The notes below the pieces were generated by a model. The model made no database searches and was not told where the DNA came from. It was given only the letters and a program-made list of their open reading frames with translations. DNA of 64,000 bases from an uncultured Oscillospiraceae bacterium (GTDB lineage: Bacteria > Bacillota > Clostridia > Oscillospirales > Oscillospiraceae), in assembly GCA_910588135.1 (NCBI GenBank), contig CAJUOT010000003.1, forward strand, positions 26,358-90,357, given 5' to 3'. Within the stretch, counting starts at the first letter, position 1, and each line of letters starts with the position of its first letter. The translations under genes were made by a program, and so were the position numbers. Below, in pieces: positions 1 to 7,854 of this stretch.

Positions 1-577
1 GTGGGAGCGGCGTTTGACCAATGCCGCGGGGGGGAACATGGCCGTACAGGTCGCGCAGGACAGGATGCTGGTGACGCCAAGCCTGATGAGCGAGCGAAAG
101 CACTGCCAGCTGGAGCCAAAGGATCTTCTGCTGGTGGACTGGCAGGAGCACATCTATGAAGGAGACGGCAAGCTGTCCCGAGAGACCGGAATGCACATCA
201 ACTTGTTAAAAAACTTCTCCCACATCGGCGCCTCCATCCACGCCCATCCCTTCTGGTGTATGCCCTTTGTCAGCGCGGGGAAAATGATCCCCAACGTCAC
301 GGAGGCCACAATGGGCCGCGGCGCGGTGGGCTGTATCGGCTACACCAAGGCGTATACAGATGATCTGGCGGAAAATGTCTACCAATATTTTGAGCAGCGC
401 CATGAGCTGGCGGAGCGGAAGCCCCTGGGGGTGATCCTCCCCCTTCACGGCGTCGTGGTGACCGGGGAGACGATTTTCAACGCTTACAGCATGCTGGAGC
501 GCATTGAGTGCGACGCGCTGTGCAACCTGACCCGGGGTCTGGTGGATGCGGTGCCGGACGGCTCTCCCCTGGGGTAA
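1..577 (+). CDS. Class II aldolase/adducin family protein (3' part; gene starts before the window)
   Basis: The reading frame is open from base 2, so the N-terminus lies upstream of the window. What is visible matches zinc-dependent class II aldolases (rhamnulose- or fuculose-1-phosphate aldolase family): an N-x2-A-GGN phosphate-binding loop at the extreme start, an HAHPFW segment supplying the HxH zinc ligands, and a later LPLHGVV segment supplying the third His. The family cleaves a ketose-1-phosphate to DHAP and an aldehyde. A DeoR regulator and a rhamnulokinase follow directly, so a role after sugar kinase action in 6-deoxyhexose breakdown is likely. Exact substrate cannot be read from the sequence. 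Confidence 0.85.
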   Translation, partial: WERRLTNAAGGNMAVQVAQDRMLVTPSLMSERKHCQLEPKDLLLVDWQEHIYEGDGKLSRETGMHINLLKNFSHIGASIHAHPFWCMPFVSAGKMIPNVTEATMGRGAVGCIGYTKAYTDDLAENVYQYFEQRHELAERKPLGVILPLHGVVVTGETIFNAYSMLERIECDALCNLTRGLVDAVPDGSPLG

Positions 578-584
578 TTCCTGG

Positions 585-613
585 TTGTGGAGATAAAAAA
601 AGTATGTTATAAT
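585..613 (+). promoter_or_regulatory. Sigma-A type promoter for the DeoR/kinase genes
   Basis: TTGTGG at 585-590 and a perfect TATAAT at 608-613 are separated by 17 bases. The promoter starts just after the aldolase stop codon, so the regulator and kinase can be transcribed independently of the aldolase. It implies a start of transcription near 620, which supports the downstream ATG at 657 over the in-frame GTG at 615 as the regulator start. Confidence 0.7.
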
Positions 614-656
614 TGTGGGCATGACCAAAAACGAGAGATTGGATGGAGTTGCCGTT

Positions 657-1436
657 ATGAGTAATTTCCGCCGCAAAGAATCCATCATCAATTTGATAGA
701 GCGGGATAAGGAAGTCAGCGTCAATGAGCTTTCCGAGCTGCTCGGCGCTTCAAAAGAGACCATCCGCCGGGATCTGGCCGATCTGGAGCAGAAAGGCTTC
801 CTGGTCCGCGTCCATGGCGGGGCCGTATATAACCGGGAGGCGGACAGCTCCCTGGACGAATACCCCATGCTCATCCGCGGCATCCAGCGGCACGGGGAAA
901 AGAACCAGATTTGCGCATACGCGGCGGCATTGATTGAGGACGGGGATACGATTTTCATTGACAACAGCTCCACTGTGGTCTACCTTCTGAAGTACATCCC
1001 CGAGAGCATCCGCCTGACTGTCATTACCAACTCCGTGCAGATCCTTTTGGAAGCCGCGCGGGTCAAGTCTTCCAACATCCAGTGCTTCTGCCTCGGCGGC
1101 AGCTTTAAGGCCGCCAATCTTTCCATCTATGGCGGAACCGCGCTCAAGGAGGCGGAGGAGTACTACCCCAACAAGATGTTTTTGAGCTGCGCCGGGATCC
1201 GCGGCGACGGCCTGGTCACCGACAGCAGTATGCAGGAGGCGGAGATCAAGCGCCTGATGCTTGACAACAGCAGCAAAGTCTACTATCTTGTGGACCATAC
1301 AAAATTCCACACCATCGGTCAGGTCCGTCTGGATCATATTTCCGTGAATCGCACCATCATTACGGACGACAACGCGGACCGCGCTTTTTTAGAGCCAATC
1401 CGGAAACTGGGGGCCGAGGTGCTGATCGCGAGGTAA
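657..1436 (+). CDS. DeoR/GlpR family transcriptional regulator
   Basis: This 259-residue protein has the DeoR layout: an N-terminal winged helix-turn-helix (SVNELSELLGASKETIRRDL, about residues 20-39, followed by the GFLVRVHGGA wing) and a C-terminal sugar-phosphate-sensing DeoRC domain with the typical GGS, G.D.S and VDHTKF segments. The ATG at 657 is preceded by GGAG 8 bases upstream; upstream in-frame starts (615, 621) lie at or before the predicted transcription start. It sits between an aldolase and a rhamnulokinase, so it probably senses a phosphorylated deoxysugar and represses this operon. Confidence 0.9.
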   Translation: MSNFRRKESIINLIERDKEVSVNELSELLGASKETIRRDLADLEQKGFLVRVHGGAVYNREADSSLDEYPMLIRGIQRHGEKNQICAYAAALIEDGDTIFIDNSSTVVYLLKYIPESIRLTVITNSVQILLEAARVKSSNIQCFCLGGSFKAANLSIYGGTALKEAEEYYPNKMFLSCAGIRGDGLVTDSSMQEAEIKRLMLDNSSKVYYLVDHTKFHTIGQVRLDHISVNRTIITDDNADRAFLEPIRKLGAEVLIAR

Positions 1437-1457
1437 CGCAGAAAGTGAATACTGCCT

Positions 1458-2927
1458 ATGAATTGTGCGGCTTTGGATGTGGGCGCCAGCGGCGGGAAGC
1501 TGTTTTGCGGGCGCTTTGACGGGGACAGGCTTTCCTTGGAGCCGATCCATCGGTTTCCTCTCAGGCCCGTCTCCCTTCAAGGAAATCTCTACTGGGATTT
1601 TCTGTTTCTCTATCAGCAACTGCTGCAGGGCCTTCAAAAAGCGGCGGCGCAGACAAAAAAAGAGCTGAAAAGCTTTGGCGTTGATACATTTTCCAATGAT
1701 TTTTCCTTTGTGGACCCTGCCGGAAGGCTTCTGTCCCCGGTATTTTGTTATCGCGACAGGCGCACGCGGCTCCACCAGCCGGAGATTTTTTCCCGGATCA
1801 GCCCCAAAGAATTATATTTCTCCTCTGGGAACCAAGTGGCGTTGTTCAACACGGCCATGCAGCTGGGCGCTATGGCGGCGGAGGGCTCGCCCCTGCTCAG
1901 GCCCGGCCCCCACCGGCTGCTTCTTTTGCCTGACCTGCTGTGCTACTATCTCACAGGCGAGGCCGCGGGGGAGTATACGGTGTGCTCGGTATCCCAGCTG
2001 CTGGACTTTTCCACCCGGGACTGGCACGGCGATATCTTAAACCGGCTCACCATTCCCCGGGACCTGCTCCCGGACATTGTGGAGCCGGGAACGCCGAGAG
2101 GAACGATATCAAATATCATACGGGCGGAAGCGGCCCTGCCCGGCATGGATGTGGTCTCTGTCTGCGAGCACGACACCGCCAGCGCCTTTCTGGCCGGAGT
2201 GGCGGCGGAACCCTCTTTTCTCATCAGCAGCGGCACCTGGGCCCTGGTGGGGCTGGAGACGGACGGTCCGGTCATCAACGAACTGGGCTACCGCTATAAC
2301 GTGGCCAACGAGGGCGGCTGCCTGGGGCACCACCGGGTTTTGAAAAACGTGATGGGAAACTGGCTCCTTCAGCAGCTCAAAGCGGAGTGCCTCAGCCGCG
2401 GCAAAGAATATGACTATTCCGATTTGGAGCGGCTGGCGGCCCAGGCCCCCCCGTGCCGTATGCTGGTGGATGTGGATCACCCCGATTTTTTCACACCGGG
2501 GGACATAATCGGAACGCTCCGCCAGAGGGCCGTGTATGCGGGTCCGGAGGCCCCAGACGATTTGGGCGCCTATGCCCGCTGCATCTATGACAGTCTGGCA
2601 TTGAAGTACCGCTGGTGCATTGAAAAGCTGGAAGAGGTGACCGGGCTCCACCGGGACGTGATCAACGTGGTGGGCGGCGGCGCGCGGGATGCGCTGTCCT
2701 GCCAGCTTACGGCCAGCGCCTGCGCCCGGCGGGTGGTCGCCGGCCCGTGTGAGGCCACAGCCTTGGGCAATGTGATGCTCCAGCTTATTTCCCGGGGCGA
2801 GCTTCGGGATGTCGCGCAGGGGCGGTCTGTGCTCCGGGCCAGCTTCGGCGTCAAAGAGTACGCCCCGGAGGAGCCCGGCTTTTGGGATGCGCAGTACCAG
2901 TATTTCTGCGAGGCCTTTTCCCTTTGA
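1458..2927 (+). CDS. rhaB: Rhamnulokinase-like FGGY family carbohydrate kinase
   Basis: The 489-residue product has the FGGY/actin-fold kinase signature: N-terminal DVGASGGK phosphate loop, GVDTFSNDF near residue 75-83, the CEHDTASAF catalytic-Asp region near 235, a SSGTWALVGLE segment and the C-terminal VVGGGARD adenosine loop. The GASGG rather than GTSS start and the NEGG..LKNVMGNWLLQQ stretch are characteristic of rhamnulokinases. It phosphorylates L-rhamnulose (or a related ketose) to the 1-phosphate, the substrate of the class II aldolase upstream. Other members of the FGGY family (fuculokinase) cannot be ruled out. Confidence 0.85.
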   Translation: MNCAALDVGASGGKLFCGRFDGDRLSLEPIHRFPLRPVSLQGNLYWDFLFLYQQLLQGLQKAAAQTKKELKSFGVDTFSNDFSFVDPAGRLLSPVFCYRDRRTRLHQPEIFSRISPKELYFSSGNQVALFNTAMQLGAMAAEGSPLLRPGPHRLLLLPDLLCYYLTGEAAGEYTVCSVSQLLDFSTRDWHGDILNRLTIPRDLLPDIVEPGTPRGTISNIIRAEAALPGMDVVSVCEHDTASAFLAGVAAEPSFLISSGTWALVGLETDGPVINELGYRYNVANEGGCLGHHRVLKNVMGNWLLQQLKAECLSRGKEYDYSDLERLAAQAPPCRMLVDVDHPDFFTPGDIIGTLRQRAVYAGPEAPDDLGAYARCIYDSLALKYRWCIEKLEEVTGLHRDVINVVGGGARDALSCQLTASACARRVVAGPCEATALGNVMLQLISRGELRDVAQGRSVLRASFGVKEYAPEEPGFWDAQYQYFCEAFSL

Positions 2928-3049
2928 GGCGGCGGTGCGTCCGCCCATTGCAAAGCGGGCCCGTCAGAGGAAGCGCCGGTCTCTGCCCGCAGCCAGGCCG
3001 GACAAGCGCCGCGCCCTGTTCGCCCAGGGCCGGCAGACGGCAAAAACAG

Positions 3050-3085
3050 GCCGCATTCCGCCTGTGCGGCGGAGTGCGGCTTTTT
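3050..3085 (+). terminator. Rho-independent terminator after rhamnulokinase
   Basis: A 12-base inverted repeat (GCCGCATTCCGC / GCGGAGTGCGGC, one G-T pair) with a 7-base loop is followed by TTTTT at 3081-3085. The U-tract ends two bases before the ribosome binding site of the next gene, so the next gene depends on read-through or a promoter inside this 170-base gap. Confidence 0.75.
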
Positions 3086-3099
3086 CGGAGGAAAACAGC

Positions 3100-3918
3100 A
3101 TGAGCGGATTATGTGATCTTCATACCCACACCACCGCGTCCGACGGGCAGTACACGCCGTCCCAGCTGGCAGCGCTGGCAAAGGAGCGGGGCCTGTCTGT
3201 GCTGGCGGTCACCGACCACGACACCACCGCGGGCGTAGACGAGGCCCGGCGCGCCGGGGACGCCCTGGGCCTGCGGGTAATCCGCGGGGTGGAGCTGAGC
3301 GCCAAGGAGCGGCCAAATTTCCATATATTGGGGTACGGGTTCCGGGAGGGGGACACGGAGCTGTCCCGCCTGTGCGAAAAATACCGGGCAGGGCGGGACG
3401 AGCGGAAGTACAAAATCGCGGATTTTCTCCGGGAAAAGGGCGTGGAGATCGACCTTGCCCAGGTGGAGGAGCTGGCCGGGGGCGAGGTCATCGCCCGCCC
3501 CCACTTTGCCCGGGTGCTGGTGCGGCGCGGTTATGTCTCCACCAACCGGGAGGCCTTTGACCGCTACCTGGACACGGAGGAGTTCCGGCGGAAGGTGAAG
3601 CGGTTCAAAGCGGACGCCCGTGCCTGCGTGGAGGCCATCAAAGCCGCGGGCGGGAAGGTCTCGCTGGCCCATCCCTACCAGATGGGGCTCCCCGACGGGG
3701 AGCTGGACGCGCTGGTGAAGCAGCTCAAGGGCTGGGGGCTGGACGCCATCGAGTGCCACTACCCGAAGTACACCCCGGAACAGCGGGCGTTCTATCTCCG
3801 GCTGACGGAAAAATACCATCTGCATCAAACCGGCGGCAGCGACTTCCACGGCGAAAAGGTGAAGCCGGACGTGAACTTGTCGGCTCTGCGCTTGAATTTA
3901 GAGTGGTTGCCGCACTAA
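3100..3918 (+). CDS. PHP domain phosphoesterase
   Basis: This 272-residue protein is a full-length stand-alone PHP domain enzyme (YciV/RNase AM-like). Metal ligands are visible: DLHTHTTASDG at the start (HxH), TDHDTT near residue 41, GVELSA near 65, a HPYQMG segment and the C-terminal GGSDFHG. Such proteins are binuclear-metal phosphoesterases or 5'-3' exonucleases acting on nucleotides. The start was placed at 3100 because GGAGG lies 8 bases upstream and the HxH motif falls at residues 7-9; the frame is open further upstream but that part covers the end of rhaB and a terminator. Confidence 0.88.
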   Translation: MSGLCDLHTHTTASDGQYTPSQLAALAKERGLSVLAVTDHDTTAGVDEARRAGDALGLRVIRGVELSAKERPNFHILGYGFREGDTELSRLCEKYRAGRDERKYKIADFLREKGVEIDLAQVEELAGGEVIARPHFARVLVRRGYVSTNREAFDRYLDTEEFRRKVKRFKADARACVEAIKAAGGKVSLAHPYQMGLPDGELDALVKQLKGWGLDAIECHYPKYTPEQRAFYLRLTEKYHLHQTGGSDFHGEKVKPDVNLSALRLNLEWLPH

Positions 3919-3983
3919 AACAGTTCCGGACAAGTATGGCGCGCACGCCAGAAAGCAGCGGAGATTCGGACCCTCAAACTCTC

Positions 3984-4023
3984 AAACAGGCGCGGGCGGC
4001 TGAAAAGCCGCCCGCGCCTGTTT
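3984..4023. terminator. Bidirectional terminator between convergent genes
   Basis: A perfect 18-base inverted repeat (arms 3984-4001 and 4006-4023, GC-rich core CAGGCGCGGGCGGCT) has a GAAA tetraloop and carries AAA on the left and TTT on the right, so it can end transcription of the rightward PHP gene and the leftward phosphodiesterase gene. Confidence 0.85.
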
Positions 4024-4064
4024 GAATTCCAGAGCCGCCCCCCAGCCTCTTTGCCTCGGCCAGC

Positions 4065-5348
4065 CTAAAGCAGCAGTTCGTCCAGGGCCCTGCCCTGGAT
4101 ATCCTCCATGGAGAACCCGCACAGCCGGGCCACTGTGGCCGGCTCGTCCACCAGGGCGGCCCGGGCAAGCCGGGCGCCGGCGCGCACGCCCGGGCCGGAG
4201 AGCAGAAAGAAGGGCGCGTCGCTGCGGGCGGAGTCGTGGCCGTGATTGGCGAGGTAGGGCAGTCCGGCCTGCTCCAGCGGGACGGTGCAGGCGGGAGCGG
4301 ACAGCTCATCCCGGAACAGAATGCCGGGCCTGCCCTCTATGTGGAGGGCAAAGGGCCCGTCCAAATGGAAGCGCTGCCGCGCCTCTGGTTTGGTATACAC
4401 CCGGGCGATCCCCAGCGCGTCCTGCACCTGCGGATCGGAGAACAGGCGGAGGGCCTTTTCCGCGGCCTGGTCTCCGGCGGCGTAAATCTGGGCCGAGCAG
4501 CAGGCGGAGTGGCTCTGCACTTCCCACTGGACCACCTCGCCCGCCCGGTCCTGGATCAGCCCGCGGCCGCGCAGGAGGCGGTTGGGGTAGCTGGCGGTGT
4601 GGACCGGGACCTGGCCGTGGTCGCTGCACAGGAGGATGGCGGTGCGGGAGGTGAGCTGCCGGGCGTCCAGGTAGGACAGCAGCTGCCCCAGAAGCGCGTC
4701 TGTCCTTTGCAGGGCGCCGGCCGCCTGGGGGGAGTGGAGCCCATAATGGTGCTTCGCGTTGTCCACCTGGCAGATGTGCAGGTACAGCAGCCGGGGCGCC
4801 TTCCGGCGCAAGACCTCCATCCCGCAGGCGAAGGCAAACCGGTCAAATTCCGGCTGGGAAAAGCCGTGGGGGATATGCCCCACGGCGTCCCAGATTTCCC
4901 GGATCAGGGCGGGGGTTCCGGCGGCGCAGAAGGGCTCAAAAAAGCCGCTGTCCGGGGTCTCGCCCCAGATCTCGGGGACCAGATAGTCGATGGGCCCCCG
5001 GCCCATGCAGGGCCACATGACGCAGCCGGTGGAGATCCCGGCCTGTCTGGCAAAGTGGAAAATCGTCGGGCAGCGGATCTCGTCGGCATAAAAATACCAG
5101 GGCCGTTTGGACTGGAGCGGCAGAAAGCGCTCGTTGTTGACCACCCCGGTCCGGTCGGGCCAGCAGCCTGTGACCATGGAGACATGGCAGGGGTAGGTCA
5201 GGGACGGGTAAGCGGACTGGACGGATTCAACCAGGGCGCAGCCCTGGAGCAGGCGGGAAAAGGCGGGAAGAGAACCCGCCTGCTTCAGATCGGCGTTCGT
5301 CATGGCGTCAATGGATATCACGATGACATACTCGGGACGGGAACCCAT
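4065..5348 (-). CDS. Alkaline phosphatase superfamily protein (nucleotide pyrophosphatase/phosphodiesterase type)
   Basis: The 427-residue product has the two-zinc phosphodiesterase layout: VIVISIDAM at the start (first metal Asp), YPSLTYPCHVSMVTG with the expected Thr nucleophile, VDNAKHHYG, LCSDHGQ (DHG metal site) and a C-terminal NHGHD. No signal peptide is seen, so it is probably cytoplasmic. The start at 5348 was chosen because GGAGG lies 7 bases upstream; the frame is open 14 codons further. It diverges from the YhfZ/nitrogenase-like operon with only 180 bases between, and E. coli yhfZ also neighbours a phosphatase-superfamily gene (yhfW), so co-regulation is likely. Substrate unknown. 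Confidence 0.85.
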   Translation of the reverse strand: MGSRPEYVIVISIDAMTNADLKQAGSLPAFSRLLQGCALVESVQSAYPSLTYPCHVSMVTGCWPDRTGVVNNERFLPLQSKRPWYFYADEIRCPTIFHFARQAGISTGCVMWPCMGRGPIDYLVPEIWGETPDSGFFEPFCAAGTPALIREIWDAVGHIPHGFSQPEFDRFAFACGMEVLRRKAPRLLYLHICQVDNAKHHYGLHSPQAAGALQRTDALLGQLLSYLDARQLTSRTAILLCSDHGQVPVHTASYPNRLLRGRGLIQDRAGEVVQWEVQSHSACCSAQIYAAGDQAAEKALRLFSDPQVQDALGIARVYTKPEARQRFHLDGPFALHIEGRPGILFRDELSAPACTVPLEQAGLPYLANHGHDSARSDAPFFLLSGPGVRAGARLARAALVDEPATVARLCGFSMEDIQGRALDELLL

Positions 5349-5381
5349 AACAAGACCTCCATTTGCGCGTAGAATGTAGAA

Positions 5382-5410
5382 ACTATACAAAAAAATCCCG
5401 CCGCTGTCAA
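5382..5410 (-). promoter_or_regulatory. Promoter for the phosphodiesterase gene
   Basis: On the minus strand TTGACA (5405-5410) and TATAGT (5382-5387) are separated by exactly 17 bases. The -10 region lies in a sequence (GTAGAAACTATACA on the plus strand) resembling the operator-like repeat near the divergent promoter, so one regulator could control both. Confidence 0.8.
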
Positions 5411-5426
5411 TTCCATATTTGCCCTA

Positions 5427-5455
5427 TTGACAAAAGCCGGAGCGTCGTGTATAAT
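5427..5455 (+). promoter_or_regulatory. Consensus promoter of the yhfZ-nitrogenase-like operon
   Basis: A perfect TTGACA (5427-5432) and perfect TATAAT (5450-5455) have a 17-base spacer. This is the strongest promoter sequence in the window and would be expected to be held by a repressor. It reads towards yhfZ and the ten-kilobase operon behind it. Confidence 0.88.
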
Positions 5456-5464
5456 ACGCTTAAG

Positions 5465-5481
5465 CAGTTTACAGAAAACTG
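5465..5481. promoter_or_regulatory. Putative operator just downstream of the transcription start
   Basis: CAGTTT and AAACTG arms with a 5-base centre (ACAGA) form an inverted repeat that begins about 10 bases after the -10 box, a classical repressor position. The likely ligand-responsive binder is the adjacent YhfZ-type regulator. This assignment is an inference from position and symmetry. Confidence 0.5.
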
Positions 5482-5529
5482 TATATTGTACTCCTGGGGA
5501 GAAATCAATCGAGAAAGAGGGCTGTCCCA

Positions 5530-6447
5530 ATGGGTATGAACACGATGAACAAGCAGGACGCGATCCGGGCGGAATTGGCGAAGGAATTGATCGTGCAGAA
5601 CCTCAGGGAAGAGTACCGGCTCCGGCCCATCAAGGAATATGCGGAGCAGTTCGGCGTAGGGCTGGGGACGGTGCAGGCGGCGCTGAACGATTTGAAGGTC
5701 TCGGGCGCGGTGGAGCTGAACGCCTGCGGCGCCCAGGGGACCTTCCTGGCCCGGGTGGATCAGAAGGCCCTCTGGAAGATGAGCGGATACGGCATCCTGG
5801 TGGGGCTGCTCCCGCTGGACACCGGAAGGAGCATCAAGGGGCTGGCCACGGGCATTTACGAGGGCTTCACCCGATATGACCTGCCCATCCATATCCTCTT
5901 CGCCCGCGGAAGCGCGAACCGGACCGAGATTCTGACCCGTGGAAAGAGCGATTTCGTGGTCATGAGCGAGATGGCCTACCAGTACGCGCTGGAGCTGGGG
6001 AAGCCCCTGATGAAGGTGGGGGAGATCGGGCGCCGGGGCTGCTCCTATGGAATCCTGACCCGGAAAGGCGCCCCGGCGGAGACCTTCCGGCAGATTGCCT
6101 ATGACAATTACTCCTATGAGCAGCGGGCGCTGGTCCGGGCCTGCTGGCCGGAGGAGCAGACCTGCGGCCGGTATCTGGGCGTGCAGCTGGCGGACCTGGT
6201 GCGGACCGGGCAGGTGGAGGCCGCGCTGGTCAACCACGAGGCGGAGCGGGAGGACGGGCAGGCCTTTGAGCTCCATCCGCTGAACGGGCTGGACCCGGAG
6301 ATGAAGGCCCAGATGGACCGGGCGGTGATCGTGGTTTCAACGGAAAACCGGGCGCTGATGGACCTGCTGGCCATCGTGGCCTCCAAAGAGATCGTAACGC
6401 CGGTGCAGGAGGCAGTCATCCGGGGCGAACAGTTTGTGCGGTATTAA
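5530..6447 (+). CDS. yhfZ: YhfZ-family GntR-like transcriptional regulator
   Basis: The 305-residue protein joins an N-terminal winged helix (RPIKEYAEQFGVGLGTVQAAL, about residues 32-52, then a GAVELNACGAQGTFL wing) to a C-terminal domain resembling a periplasmic-binding-protein fold, the layout of E. coli YhfZ (about 300 residues). The start at 5530 has a GAGGG ahead of it; an ATG at codon 5 is an alternative. It is the first gene of the nitrogenase-like operon and lies 182 bases from a divergent phosphodiesterase, so it is probably the local ligand-responsive regulator. The ligand is unknown; the binding-protein fold suggests a small organic molecule. Confidence 0.8.
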   Translation: MGMNTMNKQDAIRAELAKELIVQNLREEYRLRPIKEYAEQFGVGLGTVQAALNDLKVSGAVELNACGAQGTFLARVDQKALWKMSGYGILVGLLPLDTGRSIKGLATGIYEGFTRYDLPIHILFARGSANRTEILTRGKSDFVVMSEMAYQYALELGKPLMKVGEIGRRGCSYGILTRKGAPAETFRQIAYDNYSYEQRALVRACWPEEQTCGRYLGVQLADLVRTGQVEAALVNHEAEREDGQAFELHPLNGLDPEMKAQMDRAVIVVSTENRALMDLLAIVASKEIVTPVQEAVIRGEQFVRY

Positions 6448-6489
6448 GGGGCCCGTCTCTCAGCGGCCCAGTTTGCAAAGGAGCGCGGA

Positions 6490-7854
6490 ATGCAGAAATA
6501 TATTGGAAGCCTGGAAGGCTTTTTGGAAAAGGACTCCGGCCGGGACGAGGCGTTTTGGGCCGACTATCAGGTCTTGGGCCCGATGTTTTCCGCGCTGCGG
6601 ATCTTCATGACCATGGACGACGTCCTCACCGTGATCGTGGGCGCCAAGGGGTGCGCCTACCATCTGAACTTCACCATTGTCGCCTGGGGGGAGATCGATT
6701 TCTATCTGGGCAAGCGCCCCCTTCCGGTGCTGGAATTCCGGCAGGAGCAGATCATCGGCGGCGATTTTTCCATCTCGCCCAGCTGGATGCGAAAGCTGAA
6801 GAGGCTGGCGGAAATCCACGGCGGCAGGCGGATCATGCTGTTCCCCACCGACGCCATGCTTTTGTGCGGGGCAGACCTGGCCGGGCTTGCACAGCGGATT
6901 CAGGAGGGGACGGGAGTGGGCACCGGCTTTATCAACGTATCCGCGGTCTCCAGCGCCAACCAGTGGGCGGGGTACGACGCCGCGCTCCAGGCCCTGTACG
7001 CGCCCTATCTGGACCGGGACTTTCAGCGCACGCAGTCGGTGAACCTGGTGGGCTGGATGTGGCCGTCCCGCCACCGGGGGCACGAGATTGGCTGCTGCAT
7101 TGATATGCTGCGGGAGGTGGGCATCCCGGTAAACACGGTGATCTCCGGCGGCATTTCCATCCGGGACATTGAAGCGAGCATGACCGCCGGGGCCAACGCG
7201 GTGGTCTGCTCCTCGGTGATGGGCGAGATGCTGGACAAGCTGGACAAAAAGGGGATCACACTGGCGGGGCAGCGCGCGCCCTACGGCTTTTCCGGGACGC
7301 GGGAATGGCTGGACAGCATCGCCCAGGCGCTGGGGATGGACGTGACAGCGGCCATCGACGGGATGCAGGCCCGCTACCAGTCAAAGTTTTCAGAGAATAA
7401 AGAGAAGCTGCGGGGGAAAAAAGTGTTTGTCAGCGGCGGGCCGGGCCGCCTGATCGGCCTGCTGCACACGCTGATGGACTATGAGATGGACATACAGGTG
7501 GCCTGTATGTTCTGGCCCCATGACTGGAGCCGGGACGATATCCGCCACATGATGGAACAGCACCACCTGCGGGTCAAGGAGTTCATCCTTTCGCCGGGGC
7601 TGGACGATCTGGAGCGGGTGGCGTCGCAGTACGCCTTCGACGTCTGGCTGGGCGGCTACCAGGAGCAGCACACCTGCAAACGCCACCAGATTCCTTTCGT
7701 CCCGATCACGGTATACACCACGCCCCACGTGGGGTTTGAGGGGGCGGTCAATCTGGGGAACAAACTGCTTTTGGCTATGGGAGGCTTTTCCTTTACGGAG
7801 AGCTCCTTCTCAGCCAGGGAAGTGGAGGGATACCTATGTCCGCCCAACGCTTAG
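6490..7854 (+). CDS. Nitrogenase component 1-like protein, NifD-side subunit
   Basis: The 454-residue product aligns by eye with the three Rossmann-like domains of nitrogenase component 1 alpha subunits. GAKGC (C55) matches the second P-cluster Cys of NifD, C126 (DAMLLCGAD) the third, and ANAVVC (C240) lies at the place of the NifD Cys that ligates the active-site cofactor, followed 16 residues later by GI as in NifD. The first P-cluster Cys is absent (V28-L29-G30 at that spacing) and no His equivalent of NifD His442 is seen near PFVPITVY. It overlaps the next gene by 19 bases. It is shorter than NifD (about 480-490) and belongs to the nitrogenase-like group rather than true nitrogenase. Product of the reaction unknown. 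Confidence 0.85.
   Translation: MQKYIGSLEGFLEKDSGRDEAFWADYQVLGPMFSALRIFMTMDDVLTVIVGAKGCAYHLNFTIVAWGEIDFYLGKRPLPVLEFRQEQIIGGDFSISPSWMRKLKRLAEIHGGRRIMLFPTDAMLLCGADLAGLAQRIQEGTGVGTGFINVSAVSSANQWAGYDAALQALYAPYLDRDFQRTQSVNLVGWMWPSRHRGHEIGCCIDMLREVGIPVNTVISGGISIRDIEASMTAGANAVVCSSVMGEMLDKLDKKGITLAGQRAPYGFSGTREWLDSIAQALGMDVTAAIDGMQARYQSKFSENKEKLRGKKVFVSGGPGRLIGLLHTLMDYEMDIQVACMFWPHDWSRDDIRHMMEQHHLRVKEFILSPGLDDLERVASQYAFDVWLGGYQEQHTCKRHQIPFVPITVYTTPHVGFEGAVNLGNKLLLAMGGFSFTESSFSAREVEGYLCPPNA

Noticed and set aside
2809..3099. N-terminal extension of the PHP protein
   Set aside because: It would overlap the end of rhaB and cover a terminator; the family starts with the HxH motif a few residues in, which fits ATG 3100.
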